Below, one piece after another: positions 5,205 to 9,757 of a DNA stretch of 9,757 nucleotides (the first letter of the stretch is position 1; every line of letters begins with the position of its first letter). Under the pieces are notes generated by a model that made no database searches, had not been told where the DNA came from, and saw nothing but the letters and a program-made list of their open reading frames with translations. Location of the stretch: assembly GCA_045599345.1 (NCBI GenBank), contig JAZRVV010000017.1, positions 1-9,757 on the forward strand, written 5' to 3'. The position numbers and the translations under genes were made by a program. This DNA is from UBA1227 sp045599345 (lineage in GTDB: Bacteria; Bacillota; Clostridia; Oscillospirales; Acutalibacteraceae).

Positions 5205-7841
5205 TTAGCCTTCCTTAATTGCAGCCTGTGCAGCAGCAAGACGTGCAATTGGTACACGGAATGGAGAACATGAAACATAGTCAAGGACAATCTGGTGACA
5301 GAACTCAACAGATGTTGGGTCACCACCGTGCTCACCGCAGATACCGCAGTGGAGGTTTGGATTAACTGGCTTACCAAGTTTAAGTGTCATTTCCATAAGC
5401 TTGCCAACACCTGTCTGGTCAAGCTTAGCAAATGGATCGTTCTCGAAAATCTTGGCATCATAGTAAGCGCCAAGGAACTTACCAGCATCATCACGGCTGA
5501 AGCCGAATGTCATCTGTGTAAGGTCGTTTGTGCCGAAGCAGAAGAAGTCAGCGTTGGCAGCGATTTCATCAGCTGTGTGGCATGCACGTGGGATTTCGAT
5601 CATTGTACCAACTTCGTACTTAAGGTCTGAACCAGCAGCTGCGATTTCAGCATCAGCTGTCTCAACTACTACTGCCTTAACGTACTTAAGCTCTTTAACT
5701 TCGCCTACAAGTGGAATCATGATCTCAGGCTTAACATCCCAATCTGGATGATTCTTCTGAACGTTAATAGCTGCACGGATAACAGCCTTTGTCTGCATAG
5801 CAGCGATTTCTGGATATGTAACTGCAAGACGGCATCCACGGTGACCCATCATTGGGTTGAACTCGTGAAGACCAGAGATGAGAGCCTTAATATCCTCAAC
5901 TGGCTTGCCCTGTGCCTTTGCAAGGAGCTCGATGTCAGCGTCCTCTGTAGGTACGAACTCATGAAGAGGTGGGTCAAGGAAGCGGATTGTTACAGGACAA
6001 CCCTCGAGTGCCTCATAGAGAGCCTCAAAGTCACCCTGCTGATAAGGAAGAATCTTATCAAGAGCTGCCTCGCGCTCTTCCTTTGTATCAGCGCAGATCA
6101 TCTCACGGAATGCAGCAATTCTGTCAGCCTCAAAGAACATGTGCTCTGTACGGCAAAGGCCAATGCCCTCTGCGCCAAGCTCACGAGCCTTCTTAGCGTC
6201 TGCAGGTGTATCAGCGTTTGTTCTTACCTTGAGCTTTCTATACTTATCAGCCCAAGCCATAACTCTACCAAACTCACCAGCGATTGATGCATCAACTGTT
6301 GGGATAACACCCTGATAAATCTTACCTGTTGAACCATCAATTGAGATATAGTCGCCCTCTTTGAATGTAACACCAGCAAGTGTGAACTGCTTGTTGTCTT
6401 CATCCATATTGATATCGCCACAACCAGAAACGCAGCACTTACCCATACCACGAGCAACAACTGCTGCGTGAGATGTCATACCACCACGAACTGTGAGGAT
6501 ACCCTGAGCAGACTTCATACCAGAAATATCTTCTGGAGATGTTTCAAGACGAACGAGAACTACCTTCTCACCGCGCTCATCCCATGCTACTGCGTCATCA
6601 GCTGTAAATACAACCTTACCGCAAGCAGCGCCTGGAGATGCGCCAAGACCAGCACCGAGTGCCTCTGCCTTCTTAAGCTCTGCAGCATCAAACTGAGGGT
6701 GAAGAAGTGTATCGAGGTTACGTGGGTCAATCATGAGTACTGCTTCCTGCTCTGTCTTGTGACCCTCGTCAACGAGATCGCAAGCAATCTTGAGTGCTGC
6801 AGGAGCTGTTCTCTTACCGTTACGACACTGGAGCATGTAGAGCTTTCTGTTTTCAACAGTGAACTCCATGTCCTGCATGTCGTGATAGTGGTTTTCAAGT
6901 GTTTCACATACTTTGATGAATTCAGCGTATGCTTCTGGGAATTCCTGCTCCATCTGAGCGATTGGCATTGGAGTACGTACGCCTGCAACAACGTCTTCGC
7001 CCTGTGCGTTCTTAAGGAACTCACCCATAAGTTTATTTTCACCTGTTGCAGGGTCACGTGTAAATGCAACACCTGTACCAGATTCGTTATTAAGGTTACC
7101 GAATACCATTGGCATTACGTTAACAGCTGTACCCCATGAGTAAGGGATATCGTTATCACGACGATATACGTTTGCACGTGGGTTATCCCATGAACGGAAT
7201 ACTGCTTCAATAGCAAGCTTGAGCTGTACAACTGGATCTGATGGGAAGTCCTCACCAAGCTGGTTCTTGTACTCAGCCTTGAACTGAGCTGCAAGTTCCT
7301 TGAGGTCAGCAGCTGTAAGGTCAACGTCGTAAACAACGCCCTTCTTCTCCTTCATCTCGTCGATGAGCTGCTCGAAGTACTTCTTACCAACTTCCATAAC
7401 AACATCAGAGAACATCTGAATGAAACGTCTGTATGAGTCATATACGAAACGCTCGAAAGCTGGGTCTGGGTTACCAGCGATCATAGCTGCTACAACGTCA
7501 TCATTAAGACCAAGGTTGAGGATTGTATCCATCATACCTGGCATTGAAGCGCGCGCACCTGAACGAACAGATACAAGCAAAGGATTGTTAAGATCACCGA
7601 ACTTCTTGCCGTTGATCTCTTCCATTTTCTTAACGCCTTCCATTGTCTGTGACATGATTTCGTCGTTAATCTTGCGACCATCATCATAGTACTGTGTGCA
7701 AGCCCCAGTTGTGATTGTGAAGCCCTGAGGTACTGGAAGACCAATAGAGGTCATTTCTGCGAGGTTTGCGCCCTTACCACCAAGAAGGTTACGCATATCC
7801 ATGTTACCTTCGCTAAACATGTAGACCCATTTGTTAGCCAT
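5205..7841 (-). CDS. ppdK: Pyruvate, phosphate dikinase
   Basis: An 878-aa, apparently complete enzyme that interconverts pyruvate + ATP + phosphate with PEP + AMP + PPi in the cytoplasm. In anaerobic Firmicutes it often runs in the glycolytic, PPi-using direction. The N-terminal ATP-grasp region opens with LLGGKGANLAEM. The swivelling phosphohistidine domain has GGMTSHAAVVARG with His458, and the C-terminal PEP/pyruvate barrel has GIGLCRTEH (Arg564) and CGICGEHGGDP with Cys835. These match the known Clostridium symbiosum catalytic residues His455, Arg561 and Cys831 at an offset of three or four. The start at ATG 7841 is supported by GGAGG 7 nt upstream. The gene stands alone, between the capA terminator and the bidirectional terminator. 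A threonine two residues before the catalytic His is conserved, but no regulatory kinase/phosphatase gene is in this window. Confidence 0.98.
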   Translation of the reverse strand: MANKWVYMFSEGNMDMRNLLGGKGANLAEMTSIGLPVPQGFTITTGACTQYYDDGRKINDEIMSQTMEGVKKMEEINGKKFGDLNNPLLVSVRSGARASMPGMMDTILNLGLNDDVVAAMIAGNPDPAFERFVYDSYRRFIQMFSDVVMEVGKKYFEQLIDEMKEKKGVVYDVDLTAADLKELAAQFKAEYKNQLGEDFPSDPVVQLKLAIEAVFRSWDNPRANVYRRDNDIPYSWGTAVNVMPMVFGNLNNESGTGVAFTRDPATGENKLMGEFLKNAQGEDVVAGVRTPMPIAQMEQEFPEAYAEFIKVCETLENHYHDMQDMEFTVENRKLYMLQCRNGKRTAPAALKIACDLVDEGHKTEQEAVLMIDPRNLDTLLHPQFDAAELKKAEALGAGLGASPGAACGKVVFTADDAVAWDERGEKVVLVRLETSPEDISGMKSAQGILTVRGGMTSHAAVVARGMGKCCVSGCGDINMDEDNKQFTLAGVTFKEGDYISIDGSTGKIYQGVIPTVDASIAGEFGRVMAWADKYRKLKVRTNADTPADAKKARELGAEGIGLCRTEHMFFEADRIAAFREMICADTKEEREAALDKILPYQQGDFEALYEALEGCPVTIRFLDPPLHEFVPTEDADIELLAKAQGKPVEDIKALISGLHEFNPMMGHRGCRLAVTYPEIAAMQTKAVIRAAINVQKNHPDWDVKPEIMIPLVGEVKELKYVKAVVVETADAEIAAAGSDLKYEVGTMIEIPRACHTADEIAANADFFCFGTNDLTQMTFGFSRDDAGKFLGAYYDAKIFENDPFAKLDQTGVGKLMEMTLKLGKPVNPNLHCGICGEHGGDPTSVEFCHQIVLDYVSCSPFRVPIARLAAAQAAIKEG

Positions 7842-7882
7842 AATTTTGCCTCCATATATTTAAATTTTCTTTTACTATACCT

Positions 7883-7911
7883 TTGATAATAATAAAAGCT
7901 GTACCCTTCAA
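7883..7911 (-). promoter_or_regulatory. Candidate promoter of ppdK
   Basis: Between the capA terminator and the ppdK start, the minus strand has TTGAAG (7906-7911) and TATCAA (7883-7888) at 17-bp spacing. An alternative -10, TATAGT, lies at 7874-7879 but lacks a good -35. A promoter must lie in this ~65-bp stretch if the terminator is efficient; which box is used is uncertain. Confidence 0.3.
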
Positions 7912-7920
7912 TGTTACCAT

Positions 7921-7956
7921 AAAAAAACACCTTGTCAATAGATAACAAGGTGTTTT
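7921..7956 (-). terminator. Rho-independent terminator of capA-like gene
   Basis: Reading the minus strand, AAAACACCTTGT (7945-7956, as its complement) pairs perfectly over 12 bp with ACAAGGTGTTTT around a 9-nt loop (7936-7944). The run continues to seven T residues ending at 7921. It sits about 57 nt after the capA-like stop codon and separates that transcript from ppdK. The plus-strand side has only a short T run, so it is directional. Confidence 0.88.
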
Positions 7957-8012
7957 CATCCAAATTTGTTAAATTTGTCACAAAGTTTGTTAATTATTTG
8001 TCACTTTGTATA

Positions 8013-9329
8013 TTACTTGAAAGATTTAAACCCTTCATCAACCAGTTTCTTAGTTCTTTCAAGTGATGCAGCTGCACCATCTGAGTTCTTAGAAACCTTG
8101 GATGGATCACTTACATTGGTGATTTCATAGACATAACTTCCACCCTCTGCATAGCGATTTATCCAAAGCGGTGAGTAATCTACTGCTGAAAGCTCTACTC
8201 TTCCATCACCATACTTGGTAAATGTTGTGTATACGAAAATCGCATCCTCTGAATGACCTGTTGGACAAGCGCTTCCCATGAATTCACGTCTCTGGTTTGA
8301 GAGCAAATTACCAACAGAATAGATACAGAATGTCTTGTGATTTGAATCGGTTGTAGATGTCAAAACAGCTGCTGGCTGAATTACGTGTGGGTGGCCACCG
8401 ATGATTACATCTACGCCCATATCACACATCTTTTGTGCAACTGTTGACTGGTTGGTGTTCTGTGACAAAGCATACTCGACACCCCAGTGGATATAGAGCA
8501 TAATTGCCTCTGCTCCATCCTTCTTCATGGATGCAATATTGCCCTCAATATCCTTATAAAAATCATCCATTCTGGCAGCGTTAAATGAGTTGACATAATC
8601 ATTTGCTTCAGCTGCCATTTTGATGCCGTTGAGCGCTTTTGTGCCTGCAGCACAAGTTGTCTCCTCGGCATAGTTGATAATACCAATCTTGATGCCATTT
8701 ACATCGACAATTTCATAGTCCTTTTGGTCCAAATTTGCCTTGGTACCAGTCTGGCCAATTCCCTTTTCACGAACAACTTTTGCTGTTCTCTTGAGTCCAT
8801 CAAAAGATGTGTCATAGCAGTGATTATTAGCACTAACGAGGAAATCAAAGCCTGCATTTTTAAGCGCATCAGCAACTGAATCAGGCGACTTGAATGTTGG
8901 ATAACATTGGTAATTACCTTCGCCAAGCGTTACCTCTAAATTCGCAACTGCCAAATCGGCTGCTGATATCTCATCTTTGACCGCCCTAAAGTGCTTGTCA
9001 AATGAGTATCCCGAGCCATCTGCAGACGCCTCGAGAAGCAATTTATGAATCAAAACGTCGCCTGTTGAAAGCACCTTTGCTGTCGCAACCGGTGCATTTG
9101 GGTCGACTGTCGTCTCCTCGGAAACGGGCGCCTTAGTTTTTGGCTCATCGCCACCCTTTTTCTTGTCGCCCTTACCAACAGCAACCTTTATAACAACAGC
9201 TAAAATTGCGATAATAACGAGCGCTAATACGCCTATTGTAACCATTCTTCTAATCTTGCGCTGCTGCGCTTTTTTACGGCTTACACGCCTTGGAGTATAG
9301 TTCTTATCCTTTGGTGATCTCTCGTCCAT
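8013..9329 (-). CDS. CapA-family membrane-anchored metallophosphatase-like protein
   Basis: A 438-aa protein of the CapA/PgsA family, named for poly-gamma-glutamate capsule synthesis and having a calcineurin-like phosphoesterase fold. A very basic N-terminus (residues 14-28, RRVSRKK...RKIRR) precedes one membrane span (about 29-51). A charged Lys/Pro/Thr-rich linker to ~80 follows, so the domain should lie outside the cytoplasmic membrane. Family motifs are in order: GDVLIH (90-95), NLE (130-132), NNH (168-170), HWG (281-283) and GGHPHV (311-316). ATG 9329 is the start because AAGGAGG ends 8 nt upstream; a longer in-frame reading from a TTG at 9350 would cover that box. No pgsB or pgsC gene is near, so capsule synthesis should not be assumed; stand-alone homologues are common in Firmicutes and their role is mostly unknown. 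Confidence 0.93.
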   Translation of the reverse strand: MDERSPKDKNYTPRRVSRKKAQQRKIRRMVTIGVLALVIIAILAVVIKVAVGKGDKKKGGDEPKTKAPVSEETTVDPNAPVATAKVLSTGDVLIHKLLLEASADGSGYSFDKHFRAVKDEISAADLAVANLEVTLGEGNYQCYPTFKSPDSVADALKNAGFDFLVSANNHCYDTSFDGLKRTAKVVREKGIGQTGTKANLDQKDYEIVDVNGIKIGIINYAEETTCAAGTKALNGIKMAAEANDYVNSFNAARMDDFYKDIEGNIASMKKDGAEAIMLYIHWGVEYALSQNTNQSTVAQKMCDMGVDVIIGGHPHVIQPAAVLTSTTDSNHKTFCIYSVGNLLSNQRREFMGSACPTGHSEDAIFVYTTFTKYGDGRVELSAVDYSPLWINRYAEGGSYVYEITNVSDPSKVSKNSDGAAASLERTKKLVDEGFKSFK

Positions 9330-9363
9330 AAAGAGGTCCTCCTTAAGCAAAATTACGCTATTT

Positions 9364-9392
9364 ATTATACCTTATAATAAAACTGTTGACAA
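9364..9392 (-). promoter_or_regulatory. Promoter of capA-like gene
   Basis: On the minus strand, TTGTCA (9387-9392) and a perfect TATAAT (9364-9369) are 17 bp apart, 35 bp upstream of the capA-like start codon. The -35 hexamer overlaps that of the divergent tRNA promoter by five bases. Confidence 0.75.
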
Positions 9393-9414
9393 CAAAACTT
9401 TCCTTTGTTATAAT
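9386..9414 (+). promoter_or_regulatory. Consensus promoter of tRNA-Pro
   Basis: TTGACA (9386-9391), 17 bp, then TATAAT (9409-9414): a perfect sigma-A consensus on the plus strand, ending 27 bp before the mature tRNA. Strong promoters of this type are usual for tRNA genes. Confidence 0.92.
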
Positions 9415-9441
9415 ACGTTTTGCGCTTTTAAAGAAGCACAT

Positions 9442-9518
9442 CGAGGCGTAGCGCAGTTTGGTAGCGCACCTGGTTTGGGACCAGGGTGTCGGGAGTTCGA
9501 GTCTCTTCGCCTCGACCA
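9442..9518 (+). tRNA. tRNA-Pro (anticodon UGG)
   Basis: A 77-nt cloverleaf. The acceptor stem CGAGGCG (9442-9448) pairs with CGCCTCG (9508-9514), followed by discriminator A and encoded CCA (9516-9518). The anticodon stem CCTGG/CCAGG holds the 7-nt loop TTTGGGA, so the anticodon is TGG (UGG), reading proline codons. The D arm is GCGC...GCGC, and the T arm has loop TTCGAGT with a stem (GGGAG/CTCTT) that needs two G-U pairs. It is a single gene with its own promoter and a terminator starting 3 nt after the CCA. Confidence 0.97.
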
Positions 9519-9520
9519 TT

Positions 9521-9562
9521 AGAAGTCCGTACCTTCGTGGTTTACGGACTTCTTATTTTTTT
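9521..9562 (+). terminator. Terminator of tRNA-Pro
   Basis: AGAAGTCCGTA (9521-9531) pairs perfectly with TACGGACTTCT (9543-9553). The inner ACC/GGT can extend the hairpin around a TTCGT loop. The stem is followed by TA and seven T residues (9556-9562). Confidence 0.92.
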
Positions 9563-9732
9563 GCTTTCCCTCATTTTTAATATTATTCAACAGAAATGAC
9601 TTCGCCTAGATAATCACACAAAAATCTTTTGAGCCAAATATGTTAGCAAACCAAGTTGCTCAATTTGCTTGCCGACAAACAGACGTATGATATAATAGAA
9701 CAAGACAATATTGGAAGGAGTAGAAATAACAA
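9563..9732. other. Intergenic region upstream of right-edge gene
   Basis: About 170 bp of AT-rich DNA without a gene. It holds the candidate promoter at 9669-9696 and two weak, mutually exclusive inverted repeats (9629-9634 with 9658-9663, and 9645-9649 with 9656-9660) just upstream of its -35 box. Nothing else is recognisable. Confidence 0.6.
9669..9696 (+). promoter_or_regulatory. Promoter of right-edge gene
   Basis: TTGCCG (9669-9674) and a perfect TATAAT (9691-9696) are 16 bp apart and lead into a leader of about 30 nt with a GGAAGGAG ribosome binding site (9713-9720). Confidence 0.6.
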
Positions 9733-9757
9733 ATGAAAAAACCGACAAAGATTTTTC
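9733..9757 (+). CDS. Start of an unidentified gene, cut by window edge
   Basis: ATG 9733 follows a strong AAGGAG box (9715-9720) at a slightly long 12-nt spacing and an upstream promoter. Only eight codons are visible (MKKPTKIF). The two lysines near the start would suit a signal peptide or membrane anchor, but too little is present to identify the product. Confidence 0.5.

Noticed and set aside
5748..7139. Open frames of 179 and 223 codons on the plus strand opposite ppdK (5748-6287, 6468-7139)
   Set aside because: They are antisense shadows of a highly conserved PPDK; the products are low-complexity Cys/Leu/Thr-rich with no recognisable domain.
9330..9350. Seven-residue extension of the CapA-like protein from a TTG codon
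   Set aside because: The extension encodes the AAGGAGG ribosome binding site itself; ATG 9329 is correctly spaced from it.
9442..9518. tRNA as an integration (att) site with an adjacent mobile element
   Set aside because: No integrase gene, no repeat of the tRNA 3' end elsewhere in the window, and the tRNA is followed directly by its own terminator.
9629..9663. Inverted repeats TTGAGC/GCTCAA and AGCAA/TTGCT upstream of the right-edge gene
   Set aside because: The arms are only 5-6 bp, mutually exclusive and separated by a 6-nt or 23-nt spacer in AT-rich DNA, so chance is likely; noted only in the intergenic entry.

Overview
The window looks like chromosomal DNA from a low-to-moderate-GC anaerobic Firmicute, most plausibly a Lachnospiraceae member of the Butyrivibrio/Pseudobutyrivibrio/Roseburia kind. 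This rests on the AT-rich intergenic regions, strong GGAGG ribosome binding sites, consensus sigma-A-type promoters, a clostridial-type PPi-linked pyruvate phosphate dikinase, a CapA-type membrane-anchored protein and a tRNA with encoded CCA. The genus is an inference from gene style; no sequence comparison was run.

Left part (1-1334, minus strand): a TetR-type regulator followed 23 bp later by an APC-superfamily amino-acid permease that runs off the left edge. Both are probably read from one promoter at 1365-1393. Middle part (1531-5122, plus strand): a three-gene operon transcribed divergently from the regulator. It encodes a 199-aa protein of uncertain family (possibly lipocalin/GXWXG-like), a 708-aa old-yellow-enzyme/2,4-dienoyl-CoA-reductase-type flavin and iron-sulfur oxidoreductase, and a 264-aa short-chain dehydrogenase/reductase. 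The 200-bp divergent intergenic region holds two dyad symmetries that are candidate operators. The operon ends at a strong hairpin shared with the convergent gene.

Right part: ppdK (5205-7841, minus), then capA-like (8013-9329, minus) with its own terminator, then a tRNA-Pro(UGG) on the plus strand with a consensus promoter and terminator, and the first eight codons of another plus-strand gene at the right edge. The capA and tRNA promoters are divergent and use essentially the same -35 bases, one on each strand.

The most interesting part is the regulated trio. An ene-reductase-type enzyme plus an SDR is the gene set expected for reducing an alpha,beta-unsaturated carbonyl or oxidising/reducing a neighbouring hydroxyl, as in bile-acid 7-dehydroxylation, steroid reduction or fatty-acid saturation. 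The reductase departs from FadH/BaiCD in two visible ways: a long insertion in the barrel and a TMADH-like cysteine spacing. The substrate cannot be read from the sequence. The remaining genes look like ordinary housekeeping (PPDK, tRNA) or envelope (CapA-like) functions. I see no mobile element, CRISPR array, phage gene or rRNA.
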